From Hydrogenobacter thermophilus TK-6 (lineage in GTDB: Bacteria > Aquificota > Aquificia > Aquificales > Aquificaceae), in NCBI RefSeq assembly GCF_000010785.1, contig NC_013799.1, forward strand, positions 1,426,001-1,490,000: DNA of 64,000 nucleotides, read 5' to 3'. Positions 1 to 9,604 of the stretch are shown piece after piece. Made by a program: the position numbers and the translations under genes. The number at the start of each line of letters is the position of its first letter. Positions within the stretch are counted from its first letter, which is position 1. Below the pieces are notes generated by a model. The model ran no database searches and was not told the DNA's origin. It saw nothing but the letters and a program-made list of their open reading frames with translations.

Positions 1-30
1 GTTAGGTTGTCCAAGGGTTGTCTGCTGCAT
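1..30 (-). CDS. Start of a probable sodium:solute symporter (partial)
   Basis: Only the first ten codons (MQQTTLGQPN) lie in the window; the gene continues off the left edge on the minus strand. The ATG (complement of 28-30) is preceded by AGGAGG at 37-42, inside the end of the upstream DUF485 gene. A small DUF485 membrane protein directly before a sodium:solute symporter (ActP/acetate-permease type) is a common pairing, which is the only reason for the suggested identity. The visible residues do not identify a family. Confidence 0.4.
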   Translation of the reverse strand, partial: MQQTTLGQPN

Positions 31-33
31 GGC

Positions 34-324
34 TTACCTCCTGAGCCTGTCTTTTATTTCCTCAACAGCTCTGTCGTAAAAACCGTTTGCCCAGTAAACA
101 TACACACCTGTAAGTATCCAGGAAATAACTATTATGGCTATCCCTATGGGTATTCCAACGGTTAAACCTTCGCCTATTTTTTGACTAAGTATTTCTTTCT
201 TAAAAGCTAATACGAATATAAAACCAAAGTAAATGAGGAGCTGGAGGAATGTTAAAAATCCAGCTACTCGGTTTCTCTTTGACGCTAACTCCTTAAACTC
301 TCTTGACTCCAATATTTCCTTCAT
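34..324 (-). CDS. DUF485 family small inner-membrane protein
   Basis: This 96-residue protein has a charged N-terminus and two predicted membrane helices, roughly residues 22-42 and 54-78, then a basic amphipathic tail. Length, two-helix layout and a conserved-looking FxLAF/TGVYVYWAN pattern fit DUF485, a family usually encoded just before sodium:solute symporters and thought to be an accessory subunit. The ATG is preceded by a strong AAAGGAGG (complement of about 332-339). The next gene starts 3 bases after its stop, so the two are an operon. Function beyond the association is not known. Confidence 0.75.
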   Translation of the reverse strand: MKEILESREFKELASKRNRVAGFLTFLQLLIYFGFIFVLAFKKEILSQKIGEGLTVGIPIGIAIIVISWILTGVYVYWANGFYDRAVEEIKDRLRR

Positions 325-552
325 GTTCCACCTCCTTTTAAATTGTATGATTTATTTTATAAACTCTCTGAATTTTGTAAAGAGTATAAGATTTTTTGCA
401 TATAAATATGGTATATTCTCTGATTTTTCCAATCAATAATCCTTATTATCTCGCGCAAAAACCGTTGATAAACATCATATATTTTTGATATGAAAAGTTA
501 TACAAGGTATAGACCACTTGATGAAGAAGTTCTAAGTTATATTTTTTTATCC

Positions 553-759
553 ATGCTGGTTTATGTAAACGGCGAAGAGAAGGAGATAAGTGGGGATATG
601 AACCTACACGAGCTTTTGGGGTACTTGGGCATAACGTACAGAGAAGTAGGTTTGGCTGTATCCGTAAACGGTGAGGTAGTTCCTAAGTCGGAGTACAAAA
701 ATAGAAGGGTCAGTGAGGGTGATAGTATTGAGATCATACACATAGTAGGTGGTGGTTGA
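553..759 (+). CDS. thiS: Sulfur carrier protein ThiS
   Basis: ThiS is a ubiquitin-fold sulfur carrier; its C-terminal Gly-Gly is adenylated and thiocarboxylated to give sulfur to the thiazole of thiamine. The protein starts MLVYVNGEEKEI, has the beta-grasp pattern VNGEVVPKSEY, and ends HIVGGG, the essential tail. I chose the ATG at 553 because it gives about 68 residues, the normal size. An earlier in-frame ATG at 490 adds 21 residues with no ThiS similarity. Neither start has a clear Shine-Dalgarno. thiG follows after 29 bases. No thiamine-pyrophosphate riboswitch core is visible upstream. Confidence 0.88.
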   Translation: MLVYVNGEEKEISGDMNLHELLGYLGITYREVGLAVSVNGEVVPKSEYKNRRVSEGDSIEIIHIVGGG

Positions 760-788
760 GATAAAATTTAACTTCTTGGAGGTTTGGT

Positions 789-1592
789 ATGTTTGACCTG
801 GAAAAGTTTCTGGAAGAGGACGCTCTGGAAATAGCGGGAAGGACTTTCAAGTCAAGGCTGATAATAGGCTCTGGGAAATTTAAGAGCTTTCAGCAAAACA
901 AGGAGGTGCTTGAGGCAAGTGGTGCAGAAATAATAACGGTAGCGGTAAGAAGGGTGAATATAACTGATCCCAATAAAGAAAACCTGCTGGACTACATAGA
1001 CCCCAAGAAATATCTAATACTCCCCAACACTGCCGGATGCTACACTGCGGAAGAAGCCATAAAAACGGCTATGCTGGCAAGAGAGGCAACTGGTATAAAT
1101 TGGATAAAGCTTGAAGTGATAGGAGACCAGAAAACCCTTTTGCCGGATATGGAAGAGACACTAAAGGCTGCACAGTTTTTGGTGAAGGAAGGCTTTGTAG
1201 TTCTTCCTTACATATTTGATGACCCTGTGTATGCCAAAAAGTTTGAAGATGTGGGTTGTGCTGCAGTAATGCCACTTGCTGCACCTATAGGTTCAGGCCT
1301 TGGGCTTCAAAATCCATATAACATCATGTTTATAAAAGAGTCCGTTTCTGTGCCTGTGATCGTTGATGCAGGTATAGGAAGTGCTGCGGACATACCCCCA
1401 GTTATGGAGTTGGGCGTGGATGGAGTGCTTACCAACACAGCTCTTGCGGAAGCAAAGGATCCCATAAAGATGGCTATAGCTATGAGGCACGCGGTTATAG
1501 CGGGCAGGCTCTCTTACCTTGCCGGAAGAATGCCCAAGAGAACCTATGCAGTTCCCTCCTCTCCTCTCAAAGGCGTTCCCTACAAGTCATGA
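789..1592 (+). CDS. thiG: Thiazole synthase ThiG
   Basis: ThiG condenses 1-deoxy-D-xylulose 5-phosphate, dehydroglycine and ThiS thiocarboxylate into the thiazole phosphate of thiamine. The 267-residue TIM-barrel protein has the family signatures [32 protein letters not shown], the Schiff-base lysine region WIKLEVIGD, and [16 protein letters not shown] at 779-783 precedes the ATG. It follows thiS and its stop overlaps the start of hemG by four bases (ATGA), so thiS-thiG-hemG are probably co-transcribed. Confidence 0.96.
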   Translation: MFDLEKFLEEDALEIAGRTFKSRLIIGSGKFKSFQQNKEVLEASGAEIITVAVRRVNITDPNKENLLDYIDPKKYLILPNTAGCYTAEEAIKTAMLAREATGINWIKLEVIGDQKTLLPDMEETLKAAQFLVKEGFVVLPYIFDDPVYAKKFEDVGCAAVMPLAAPIGSGLGLQNPYNIMFIKESVSVPVIVDAGIGSAADIPPVMELGVDGVLTNTALAEAKDPIKMAIAMRHAVIAGRLSYLAGRMPKRTYAVPSSPLKGVPYKS

Positions 1593-2914
1593 TAGATGTA
1601 GCGGTAGTAGGGGCAGGTATATCCGGGCTATCCATAGCCTATCACCTTAAAAAGGCTGGACTTGAGGTAAAGGTTTTTGAAAAAGAAGATGCCGTAGGTG
1701 GAAACATACAAACAGCATACATAGACGGTTATGTTTGCGAGCTTGGACCTCAGACCATTCTTGCGGACAGTAAAGTAGAAGAGTTTTTAAAAGATGCAGG
1801 TATAAAGCCCATATATGCCAATCCTTCTTCCAAAAAGAGATACATATACAGGAAGGGTAAGTTGGTGGCTCTTCCTCTATCACCCGTAGAATTTCTCTTA
1901 TCACCTTTTCTGTCCCTCGGCGGAAAGCTAAGAGTCCTCAAAGAGCCTTTTGTTCCAAGGTCTCCCAAGCAGGAAGAAAGTATAGCGGAGTTTGTCAGAA
2001 GGCGTTTTGGGAGGGAGTTTTTAGATTATGTAGTAGCTCCTTTCGTGTCTGGAGTTTACGCTGGAGACCCAGAGGAGCTATCTGTTAAATACGCAGTTAG
2101 AAAGGTTTACGAGCTGGAGCAAAAGTACGGAAGCGTTATAAAGGGAGCCATAAAGCTCAAAGCTCTTGGTCCATCGGGAAAGCTCATATCCTTTGAAGGA
2201 GGAAATGCAACTCTTATAAGAAAGCTCTCTGAAAGTTTAGAGGTTCATAAAGAGAATGTGGTTCTGAGGATAAGGAGAAAGGACGATATTTTTATCCTAG
2301 ATACCAAGGAGGGGAAGGTTACGGCTAAGGCGGTTGTAGTTTCTACTCCTGCCACATCTACAGGTTATCTGCTCAGGGATCTGTCTTGGAGCATATCCGA
2401 GGAGTTTGACAAAATATACTACGCTCCTGTTCTGGTGGTGCATGTGGCAGTAAAGTTTGGTGTTCTGCCAGAAGGCTTTGGTTTTTTAGTGCCAAAAAAG
2501 GAAAACAAAAGGATACTGGGGGTGATCTTTTCATCTAATCTTTTTGAAGGAAGGAGTCCAGAGGGCAAGAGTCTTATCACCGTATATATTGGTGGTGCCA
2601 CAGACCCAGAAATAATAGAATACGAAGATGAAGCCATTGTAAGTGTGCTGGAGAGGGAACTAAGAGAGACCGTAGATATAAGAGACTGGGATCTTTTAAA
2701 AATAACGCGCTGGAAAAAGGGTATACCCCAATACACTGTGGGGTACGGAAGGTATCTTGAGCTGGCAAACTCCATAGAGATGGAGCAACCCGGACTTTTC
2801 TTGAGTGGCAATTATCTTTATGGTGTTTCCGTTGCAGACTGTATAAGAGTTTCACATCACATAGCAAAGAGGGTAATAGACTTTTTGGAAGTTAAGGGGC
2901 GTACTGTTGTATAA
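1589..2914 (+). CDS. hemG: Protoporphyrinogen/coproporphyrinogen oxidase, HemY type
   Basis: This FAD enzyme oxidises protoporphyrinogen IX (or coproporphyrinogen III) late in haem synthesis. The 441-residue protein starts with a dinucleotide-binding motif [17 protein letters not shown] followed by the acidic end [14 protein letters not shown]-terminal FAD region reads [18 protein letters not shown], typical of HemY/PPOX. The ATGA overlap with thiG indicates translational coupling. Whether the substrate is proto- or coproporphyrinogen cannot be told from sequence alone. Confidence 0.92.
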   Translation: MIDVAVVGAGISGLSIAYHLKKAGLEVKVFEKEDAVGGNIQTAYIDGYVCELGPQTILADSKVEEFLKDAGIKPIYANPSSKKRYIYRKGKLVALPLSPVEFLLSPFLSLGGKLRVLKEPFVPRSPKQEESIAEFVRRRFGREFLDYVVAPFVSGVYAGDPEELSVKYAVRKVYELEQKYGSVIKGAIKLKALGPSGKLISFEGGNATLIRKLSESLEVHKENVVLRIRRKDDIFILDTKEGKVTAKAVVVSTPATSTGYLLRDLSWSISEEFDKIYYAPVLVVHVAVKFGVLPEGFGFLVPKKENKRILGVIFSSNLFEGRSPEGKSLITVYIGGATDPEIIEYEDEAIVSVLERELRETVDIRDWDLLKITRWKKGIPQYTVGYGRYLELANSIEMEQPGLFLSGNYLYGVSVADCIRVSHHIAKRVIDFLEVKGRTVV

Positions 2915-2934
2915 TAACTACTAGGAGGTTCGGG

Positions 2935-3588
2935 ATGCAGTTCTTTTTAGATACAGGAAATGTAGATGAAGTAAAGCAGGCTTTAGATTGGGGGATTCTT
3001 GATGGTGTGACTACCAATCCAAGTCTTATAGCCAAGACGGGAAGACCTTTTATGCAAGTGGCCAAAGAGATAGTCAAGCTGGTTGATGGACCTGTCAGCC
3101 TGGAGACAGTATCTCTTGATACAGAAGGTATGGTAAAAGAGGGAAGGATGCTGGCAGAAATTGGCGATAATGTAGTGGTAAAGATACCCATGACACCTCA
3201 AGGCATGAAAGCTGTTCAAATACTGGAATCTGAAGGTATACCCGTAAATGTAACTCTTGTCTTCTCACCTGCTCAAGCTCTTATAGCTGCAAAAGCTGGA
3301 GCCACCTTCGTATCACCTTTTATTGGTAGGATAGATGATGTATCTGGAGAGGGCATGAAGCTTATAAGGGAGGTAAAAACCATTTTTGATAATTACGACA
3401 TAGATACGGAGATAATAGTGGCAAGTGTGCGCCACCCTATGCATGTGGTGGAGGCAGCTCTTATAGGAGCGGATATATGCACTATGCCCTTTGAGGTTAT
3501 GAAAAAGCTCTTCAACCACCCACTTACAGATAGAGGTATAGAACTCTTTCTGAAGGATTGGGAAAAGGTGCCGGACAAACCTTTTTAA
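2935..3588 (+). CDS. tal: Transaldolase (short TalC/MipB type)
   Basis: This enzyme transfers dihydroxyacetone units between sugar phosphates in the non-oxidative pentose phosphate pathway. The 217-residue protein is the short class: [20 protein letters not shown], the TTNPSLIAK motif, and the Schiff-base lysine in VVVKIPMT, with C-terminal [21 protein letters not shown] precedes the ATG. It ends convergently with rseP with a 4-base overlap. Fructose-6-phosphate aldolase belongs to the same family, but the phenylalanine-to-tyrosine difference that separates the two was not checked. Confidence 0.93.
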   Translation: MQFFLDTGNVDEVKQALDWGILDGVTTNPSLIAKTGRPFMQVAKEIVKLVDGPVSLETVSLDTEGMVKEGRMLAEIGDNVVVKIPMTPQGMKAVQILESEGIPVNVTLVFSPAQALIAAKAGATFVSPFIGRIDDVSGEGMKLIREVKTIFDNYDIDTEIIVASVRHPMHVVEAALIGADICTMPFEVMKKLFNHPLTDRGIELFLKDWEKVPDKPF

Positions 3589-4880
3589 AGACGGCTACCC
3601 GTTATAAGCCTCACAATATCATTTAGTATGACAAAGGCAGACAGGGCTATTATGATGGCAAAACCCACCTTTTGCCAATTTTCTTTGAACCTTGGAGATA
3701 GCGGCTTTCTCCTGATGGATTCTATCAGAAATAGCAGAATGAGACCGCCGTCAAGCATTGGAAGAGGGATAAGGTTAAAAACAGCCAATTGAACGGATAT
3801 AAAAGCCATCATGCCAAGGAAGGCAATGAGTCCCTGCTGAGCGGATTCGCCGGCAAGCTGGGCTATGGCTATAGGACCGCCAAGCGTCTTTACAGATATT
3901 CCTCCCGTTATAAGTCCCCAGACAGCCTTCAAAGATAGTACCGTCAAGTCTTTAGTTTTTTCAAGGCTTTCAAAAACAGCTTTACCAAGTGGCTCTTTTA
4001 CCTTGACTACTTCTATGCGTGGTGATACACCAATGATGGGTATGCCGGTATTTTTGTCCTTTACAGGCACTACCAGCTTTTCAAAAATCTGCCCATCTCT
4101 ACGGATCTTTAACCTTATCACATTCTCCTTAGCACTTTTTATGTAGTATGCTGCACTGTACCAGCTTTTGACCTTTTTGCCGTCCACTTCTAATATCTCA
4201 TCCCCTTCCTTAATACCTACTTGCTCTGCAGGGCTACCCGGAAGAACTCTACCTACGATGGGCGCTATATAGGGTTCTGCACCAAAGGAACCTGCCTTAG
4301 AAAGGTCCACCTTCCCTGAGAGTATCACCCTTTGACTGTTTCTAAGAATGTCCACCTTCCACTCTTTTTTCAGTATGCTTTCAAGCACAGCTGCCTCCAC
4401 ATCTTTCCAAGTGCTTACCTTTTTCCCGTTTATTTCCAAAAGAAGGTCACCCTCCTGCAGTCCCAGCTTCTGGGCAGGGCTGTTTTCCACCACATACCCC
4501 ACCAAAGGCTCTTTAAGTACATAGGATGGGGTAGGTCTTCCCACAACAAAAATTAGGGAAAAAACAAGGATGGCAAGGAGGAAGTTAAAAAGCGGACCTG
4601 CAAAGGCTATGAAGATCTTTTGATAGTTTTTTTTAGATGAGAAAGCGCGGGGGTCATCAACGGCATCCTCCTCACCGTAGAGCTTTACAAATCCACCCAG
4701 GGGCACTGCTGATATTCTATATTCAGTTTCCCCCCACTTTTTGCTAAGCAGTACTGGACCAAAACCTATGGAGAAGACTTCCACTCTTACACCAAAGAGC
4801 TTTGCAAACAGAAAGTGGCCAAGCTCATGAAACCACACCAGCACTCCTATTAATACAAGAAAAGCTAAAATTGTTTCCAT
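3585..4880 (-). CDS. rseP: RIP metalloprotease RseP (site-2 protease, two PDZ domains)
   Basis: This intramembrane zinc protease cleaves anti-sigma factors and remnant signal peptides in the inner membrane. The 431-residue protein has the zinc motif HELGH at residues 18-22 in the first membrane helix. Two PDZ domains follow (about residues 120-190 and 200-280), the first with [12 protein letters not shown] and the second with [14 protein letters not shown]-terminal helix carries PLPMLDGG, the third zinc ligand motif. It is the last gene of the minus-strand run galE-sufT-V4R-yjbQ-rseP and starts one base after yjbQ stops. Confidence 0.95.
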   Translation of the reverse strand: METILAFLVLIGVLVWFHELGHFLFAKLFGVRVEVFSIGFGPVLLSKKWGETEYRISAVPLGGFVKLYGEEDAVDDPRAFSSKKNYQKIFIAFAGPLFNFLLAILVFSLIFVVGRPTPSYVLKEPLVGYVVENSPAQKLGLQEGDLLLEINGKKVSTWKDVEAAVLESILKKEWKVDILRNSQRVILSGKVDLSKAGSFGAEPYIAPIVGRVLPGSPAEQVGIKEGDEILEVDGKKVKSWYSAAYYIKSAKENVIRLKIRRDGQIFEKLVVPVKDKNTGIPIIGVSPRIEVVKVKEPLGKAVFESLEKTKDLTVLSLKAVWGLITGGISVKTLGGPIAIAQLAGESAQQGLIAFLGMMAFISVQLAVFNLIPLPMLDGGLILLFLIESIRRKPLSPRFKENWQKVGFAIIIALSAFVILNDIVRLITGSRL

Positions 4881-4881
4881 T

Positions 4882-5283
4882 TTACTTCTCTCCTATAACT
4901 TTTACTATAACTTTGCGCTCTCTTGGACCGTCAAATTCCGCCAAAAATATGGACTCCCATCTGCCCAACAAAAGCTCACCGTTTTCAACTGGTATAACCC
5001 TTGAGTTTCCTATTATAGCACTCCTTATGTGTGCTGCCGAGTTGCCCTCTGAATGAGCATATGTGTGATCTTCCCAAGGGATGAGCCTTTCTAACATGTA
5101 AGCTATGTCCCTTACCACATCAGGGTCTGCACCTTCATTGATAAACACTGCTGCTGTAGTATGAGGGACATATACCACACAAAATCCGGATCTTATACCG
5201 GACTTTTTCACCTCTTCCTTTACATATGAAGTTATGTTTACTATACTTGTCCTTTTGGTTGTCCTCACGCTAAAAACACTCAT
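4882..5283 (-). CDS. yjbQ: YjbQ/UPF0047 family protein
   Basis: This 133-residue protein of the YjbQ family has the conserved VPHTTAAVFINEGADPDV and the histidine-rich HTYAHSEGNSAAHIRS. Some members, including E. coli YjbQ, show secondary thiamine-phosphate synthase activity, but a general role is unsettled. It begins one base after the V4R gene stops. With thiS, thiG and thiL also in this window, a thiamine link is attractive but remains an inference. Confidence 0.9.
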   Translation of the reverse strand: MSVFSVRTTKRTSIVNITSYVKEEVKKSGIRSGFCVVYVPHTTAAVFINEGADPDVVRDIAYMLERLIPWEDHTYAHSEGNSAAHIRSAIIGNSRVIPVENGELLLGRWESIFLAEFDGPRERKVIVKVIGEK

Positions 5284-5284
5284 A

Positions 5285-5770
5285 TCACTTCTGAGTTATC
5301 TTAAATACGCACTTTTCGCTTTCTTGTGCCTTGCACTTTACCTCTTTAACCTCAAATTTCTTTTCAAGAAGCTCACTCAAAAATCCCTCAAAAAAGCCCG
5401 CCATAGGCTCACACACGGGATTCTTGCTTTTGCCCACCGCTTCCACAAGAATAGAACCTTCTACCCTTATTTCCATGGTGTCTATGTCGTACTCAAAAAT
5501 GTCAAGCAGTCTTGAAGATTCAGCTATTACGGTAAGTATCTCAAAAGCCTCATCAAGCCTGTCTGTATAAACGCTATACCTTTCCTTGAGTATTTTGGCT
5601 CCTTTTTTACCTCCGTAGCTTGCCGCTCTCTTTATCACCTTTTCAATGCCCAGCTTAGATAGCTTGTGAAGGTCCCTGTATCCGTCTATGAGAGCTGCAC
5701 GGTGGACAAGAACGGACTCTCTTTCAATAGCTTCTGCCAGAGCACGAAACTTATCTCTCAAATACTCCAT
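5285..5770 (-). CDS. V4R (4-vinyl reductase) domain protein
   Basis: This 161-residue protein consists mainly of a V4R domain. The C-terminal third carries the typical spacing: PVCEPMAGFFEGFLSELL, then VKCKAQ and EKCVFKI, giving three conserved cysteines that probably bind metal or a small ligand. V4R domains are known from bacteriochlorophyll reductase BchJ and as sensor domains in phenol regulators. Here no DNA-binding or catalytic domain is attached, so it may be a small-molecule binder. It overlaps the upstream DUF59 gene by 13 bases, suggesting coupled translation. Confidence 0.8.
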   Translation of the reverse strand: MEYLRDKFRALAEAIERESVLVHRAALIDGYRDLHKLSKLGIEKVIKRAASYGGKKGAKILKERYSVYTDRLDEAFEILTVIAESSRLLDIFEYDIDTMEIRVEGSILVEAVGKSKNPVCEPMAGFFEGFLSELLEKKFEVKEVKCKAQESEKCVFKITQK

Positions 5771-6066
5771 CCCATACTCCTGAGTAATCCTTTCCCTTCT
5801 TCGGATATTTTATCCTTACTCCAGGCAGGTTCAAACACAAAGTTTACCACCACATCTTTCAATTGGGGGAAGTTTTTCAGCACATGCTCCTTTATGTACT
5901 GTGCAAAGTAAGACCTTGCAGGACAACCCTGTACAGTTAAAGTCATATCTATGTAGGCTACATTATCCTTTACCACCACACCATAAACCAATCCAAGACT
6001 CACAATATCCAAGGGTATCTCTGGGTCTCTTATAGCCTTTAAGCTTTCGTAAATTTCCTGCTCCAT
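5758..6066 (-). CDS. DUF59/MIP18 family protein, SufT/PaaD-like Fe-S maturation factor
   Basis: This 102-residue protein has the MIP18 core IRDPEIPLDIVSLGLVY and TLTVQGCPARSYFAQY, including the conserved DPE and the cysteine of the GCP motif. Relatives (SufT, PaaD, eukaryotic CIA2) act in iron-sulfur cluster maturation or targeting. It lies 7 bases after galE and overlaps the V4R gene. The cysteine-rich V4R partner could be a client or a sensor, which is inference only. Confidence 0.85.
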   Translation of the reverse strand: MEQEIYESLKAIRDPEIPLDIVSLGLVYGVVVKDNVAYIDMTLTVQGCPARSYFAQYIKEHVLKNFPQLKDVVVNFVFEPAWSKDKISEEGKGLLRSMGWSI

Positions 6067-6073
6067 GGTCTAT

Positions 6074-7048
6074 TTAAATATAGCTCATTTCCCACTTCCA
6101 TGCAGTACTTATGATAAAGCTTAGGTCGTCGTACAAAGGTTGCCAGTTTATCTTCTTCATAATTTTTGTGCTTTCTGCCACCAACTGTGGAGGATCTCCC
6201 GCCCTTCTTTGACCATACTTTACAGCAAAATCTACATGGGTTACTTCTTTAACTTTGTTTATCACCTCAAGAACGGAGTATCCACGCCCGTAGCCTACAT
6301 TAAACACATCACTTTTACCACCGTCAAGAAGGTAGTACATGGCATCAAGGTGCGCTCTTGCAAGGTCTGTCACATGTATGTAATCCCTTATGCATGTCCC
6401 ATCATATGTAGGATAATCTGTACCGTAAACTTCCAGATAAGGAAGCTCCCCCTTGGCAACCTTTAGCGCTCTGTGTATCAAATGTGTAGCCTTCTTACCT
6501 CTTTGACCAAGCTTGCCCTCAGGGTCTGCTCCCGCCACATTAAAGTATCTTAAAATTATAAAGCCTAAGGAGTAGCCCGAAGATGCCACATCCATTATGC
6601 ATCTTTCTGCCATAAGCTTGCTCCAGCCGTAGGGGTTTATGGGAAAAGCAGGGTCTTCTTCCTTTACAGGTATGGAAGGTGGCACTCCGTAAACCGCTGC
6701 TGTAGAGGAGAATATAAGGTACCTCACTTTAGCTTCCATCATGGCAGACAGAAGGTTCATGGTTCCACAGAAGTTGTTGCTGTAATAGCTTAAGGGTTCT
6801 TTAACGCTTTCCGGAACAGACACCTTTGCCGCAAAGTGCATAACTACGTCGGGTTTAAAGTCAAGGATAACTTCTTTTATCTTCCTTTCATCTAAAAGAT
6901 CGCCAACCACAAGCTTACCGTAAAGTACAGCTTCTTGGCTTCCCGTAGATAAGTTGTCGTAGATAAGAAGATGGTGCCCTGCCTCTCCCAGAAGCTTTAC
7001 CACATGAGAACCTATGTATCCTGCTCCACCTGTTATGAGCACTTTCAT
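6074..7048 (-). CDS. galE: UDP-glucose 4-epimerase
   Basis: This enzyme interconverts UDP-glucose and UDP-galactose for surface polysaccharides. The 324-residue short-chain dehydrogenase has the NAD motif VLITGGAGYIGSH, the serine of FSSTAAVYG, the catalytic YxxxK in PYGWSKLMAE and the GalE-typical YFNVAGAD. Length is normal. There is no Shine-Dalgarno; instead a TATAAT box ends 7 bases before the ATG, suggesting a leaderless transcript starting between clpC and galE. Confidence 0.94.
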   Translation of the reverse strand: MKVLITGGAGYIGSHVVKLLGEAGHHLLIYDNLSTGSQEAVLYGKLVVGDLLDERKIKEVILDFKPDVVMHFAAKVSVPESVKEPLSYYSNNFCGTMNLLSAMMEAKVRYLIFSSTAAVYGVPPSIPVKEEDPAFPINPYGWSKLMAERCIMDVASSGYSLGFIILRYFNVAGADPEGKLGQRGKKATHLIHRALKVAKGELPYLEVYGTDYPTYDGTCIRDYIHVTDLARAHLDAMYYLLDGGKSDVFNVGYGRGYSVLEVINKVKEVTHVDFAVKYGQRRAGDPPQLVAESTKIMKKINWQPLYDDLSFIISTAWKWEMSYI

Positions 7049-7055
7049 GAAGGAT

Positions 7056-7061
7056 ATTATA
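7056..7061 (-). promoter_or_regulatory. -10 box of galE, predicted leaderless
   Basis: TATAAT on the minus strand is followed by seven bases and then the galE ATG at 7048. This spacing puts the expected transcription start at or next to the A of ATG. No clear -35 is visible. Confidence 0.6.
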
Positions 7062-7080
7062 ATTCGGGGAGGTGGAGGCT

Positions 7081-9525
7081 TTACTCCACCTTCTCACTGA
7101 ATATGGCTTCCAGCTTTTCCTTTTTCTTCAGAGGTTTAATATATGGCTTATCGTCTTTTATCCTGATCTCTACCGTATCCACATCTTTGAGACTTCCTTT
7201 AAGAAGCTCTTCCGCCAGAAGGTCCTCAACATGGTGCTGCAGAGCACGCTTTAGACTCCTTGCTCCGTACTCAGGTTTATACTCTCTGTCTATGAGCCAA
7301 TCTACAAAGCTTTTGTGGAGTTTTACACTTATACTCCAGTCTTGCAAGTTTTTGTTTACCTCTTTGAGCTGAAGCTCCAGTATTTTTGCCACATCCTCCT
7401 TCTCCAGAGATCTGTAAACTATGATCTCGTCAAGCCGGTTGAGAAACTCGGGATTAAATGTCTTTTTTACCTGCTCCATCACATTCTTTTTCATCTGTTC
7501 AAAGTCTATAACGCCGAATTTTTGCTCAAAGCCCATCTTTCCACCGTGAGCTATCAGCCTTGCACCCAGGTTGGAGGTCATGATGATAATGGTGTTAGAA
7601 AAGTCCACCGTCCTGCCCATAGCGTCGGTAAGCCTGCCATCGTCAAAAATCTGCAGGAAGATGTTAAACACATCATGGTGAGCTTTTTCTATCTCGTCAA
7701 ACAGAAGAACCGAGTAGGGTCTCCTTCTAACTCTTTCGGTTAGCTGTCCCCCCTCTTCGTAACCTACATAGCCTGGGGGTGCTCCTATGAGTCTTGAAAC
7801 CGTGTGCTTCTCCATATATTCGGACATATCAAACCTCACAAGAGCATCTTCTGTGCCAAATAGATACTCTGCCAATGCCTTGGCAGTTTCCGTTTTACCC
7901 ACTCCAGTAGGACCCAAAAAGAGGAAAACGCCTATGGGTCTGTGTCTGCCTTTTAGCCCCACTCTTGACCTTCTTATTGCTCTTGCAACTGCCTTTATGG
8001 CATCATCCTGACCTATCACCCTCTTTTTGAGTTCTTCTTCTATGTGAAGGAGCTTTTCCATATCACTCTCGTGAACACGCTTTACGGGTATGCCTGTCCA
8101 CCTTGATACCACTTCTGCCACATCCTCTTCGGTAACTTGCGGTCTATTCTTTGCAATTTCCTGTTTCCACTTGGTTTTTAGGCTTTCAAGCTTAGCTCTT
8201 AGCCTTAACTCTTCATCTCTGAGTCTTGCAGCCTTTTCATAATCCTGCTCGTTGGCAGCGTTCTCCTTCTCCAGCTCAATCTCCTTTATCCTCTCCTCAA
8301 GAGCCTTAAGGTCAGGTGGTAAGTTCATAGCTCTCAGTTTTACCAGAGATCCGGCCTCGTCTATAACATCAATAGCTTTATCGGGCAAATTCCTCTCCGT
8401 TATGTATCTGACAGAAAGCTGAACAGCCTTTTCTATTGCAGATGATGTATACTCCACATTATGAAACTCCTCAAACTTCTGCTTTAGCCCGTAGAGTATC
8501 TTTATGGCATCTTCTTCGCTGGGCTGGTCCACCAAAACTGGCTGGAACCTCCTTTCCAAGGCACCATCCTTTTCTATGTACTTCCTGTACTCATCAAGGG
8601 TGGTGGCACCTATAACCTGTATCTCACCCCTCGCCAGAGCTGGTTTTAGCATGTTGGATGCATCAATGGAGCCCTCCGCAGAGCCAGCACCTACAAGGGT
8701 GTGTATCTCGTCTATGAAGAGTATAACATTGGGAGCTTTCTCCAGCTCTTTGAGAATGTTTTTGAGTCTCTCCTCAAACTGACCCCTGTACTTGGTACCC
8801 GCCACCAAAGCAGCAAGGTCAAGAGCCACAACTCTTTTGTTTTGCAGATGCTCTGGCACTTCCCTGTTGGCTATCCTCTGTGCCAGTCCCTCCACTATTG
8901 CAGTTTTACCCACGCCGGGGTCTCCCAGAAGCACTGGATTGTTCTTCCTTCTTCTGACCAGTATCTGTATTACCCTTTCTATCTCCTTCTCCCTGCCTAC
9001 CACCGGGTCAAGCTTTCCTTCTCTTGCCATCTGGGTTAGGTCTCTTGAAAACCTGTCAAGGTTTGGAGTGGGTGCGTATTTCACACTCTCCTGAGGTGGT
9101 AGCTCACCGAGTATCTGCAGAACTTCTCTTCTCACCGAGTACTCATCAAGCCCAAAACCTCTCAGAATTCTTCCGCCCAAACCTGTCTTTTCTCTGACCA
9201 CACCTATGAGAAGATGTTCTGGACCAACAAACTGATGGTGCAGTATGCGAGCCTCTTCAACCGCAAACTCAAGCACCCTTTTGGCATCGGGAGCAAAGAG
9301 TATCTCTCCCGAGTGAGAGCCTCTTGTTATCTGTCCCATGATGGCTTTCCTGACTTTATCAGAGGTGAGTCCGAACTTGGAGAGTATGATGGTGGGAAGG
9401 TCTTCGTCCTTTATTAGAGCAAGTAGGATGTGCTCACTACCAAGGTATGTATGTCCAAGCTCAAGAGCCTCTTCCCTTGCCTGCAAAATAACTTGCCTTG
9501 CTTTCTCAGTAAACTTCTCAAACAT
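7081..9525 (-). CDS. clpC: ATP-dependent Clp protease ATPase subunit ClpC
   Basis: This AAA+ unfoldase feeds substrates to ClpP. The 814-residue protein has an N-terminal double Clp repeat (about 1-145). D1 contains Walker [10 protein letters not shown] and [15 protein letters not shown] middle region includes a UVR-like stretch [17 protein letters not shown], typical of ClpC rather than ClpB. D2 contains [12 protein letters not shown] and [17 protein letters not shown] Shine-Dalgarno lies upstream of the ATG. No adaptor gene (mcsA/mcsB) is adjacent. Confidence 0.96.
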   Translation of the reverse strand: MFEKFTEKARQVILQAREEALELGHTYLGSEHILLALIKDEDLPTIILSKFGLTSDKVRKAIMGQITRGSHSGEILFAPDAKRVLEFAVEEARILHHQFVGPEHLLIGVVREKTGLGGRILRGFGLDEYSVRREVLQILGELPPQESVKYAPTPNLDRFSRDLTQMAREGKLDPVVGREKEIERVIQILVRRRKNNPVLLGDPGVGKTAIVEGLAQRIANREVPEHLQNKRVVALDLAALVAGTKYRGQFEERLKNILKELEKAPNVILFIDEIHTLVGAGSAEGSIDASNMLKPALARGEIQVIGATTLDEYRKYIEKDGALERRFQPVLVDQPSEEDAIKILYGLKQKFEEFHNVEYTSSAIEKAVQLSVRYITERNLPDKAIDVIDEAGSLVKLRAMNLPPDLKALEERIKEIELEKENAANEQDYEKAARLRDEELRLRAKLESLKTKWKQEIAKNRPQVTEEDVAEVVSRWTGIPVKRVHESDMEKLLHIEEELKKRVIGQDDAIKAVARAIRRSRVGLKGRHRPIGVFLFLGPTGVGKTETAKALAEYLFGTEDALVRFDMSEYMEKHTVSRLIGAPPGYVGYEEGGQLTERVRRRPYSVLLFDEIEKAHHDVFNIFLQIFDDGRLTDAMGRTVDFSNTIIIMTSNLGARLIAHGGKMGFEQKFGVIDFEQMKKNVMEQVKKTFNPEFLNRLDEIIVYRSLEKEDVAKILELQLKEVNKNLQDWSISVKLHKSFVDWLIDREYKPEYGARSLKRALQHHVEDLLAEELLKGSLKDVDTVEIRIKDDKPYIKPLKKKEKLEAIFSEKVE

Positions 9526-9604
9526 TTCTTACACCTCACCTACTTTATAAAGATATATGCACACAGCCCTTTGGCAAGATGTGAACTTTTATAATAATCC
9601 CTTG

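Noticed and set aside
490-552. N-terminal extension of ThiS from ATG 490
   Set aside because: The 21 extra residues do not fit the small ubiquitin-fold family, and ThiS normally starts directly at the first beta strand.
324-553. Possible thiamine-pyrophosphate riboswitch before thiS
   Set aside because: The conserved CTGAGA and ACCTGATCTGG-type cores are absent; only AT-rich promoter-like sequence is seen.
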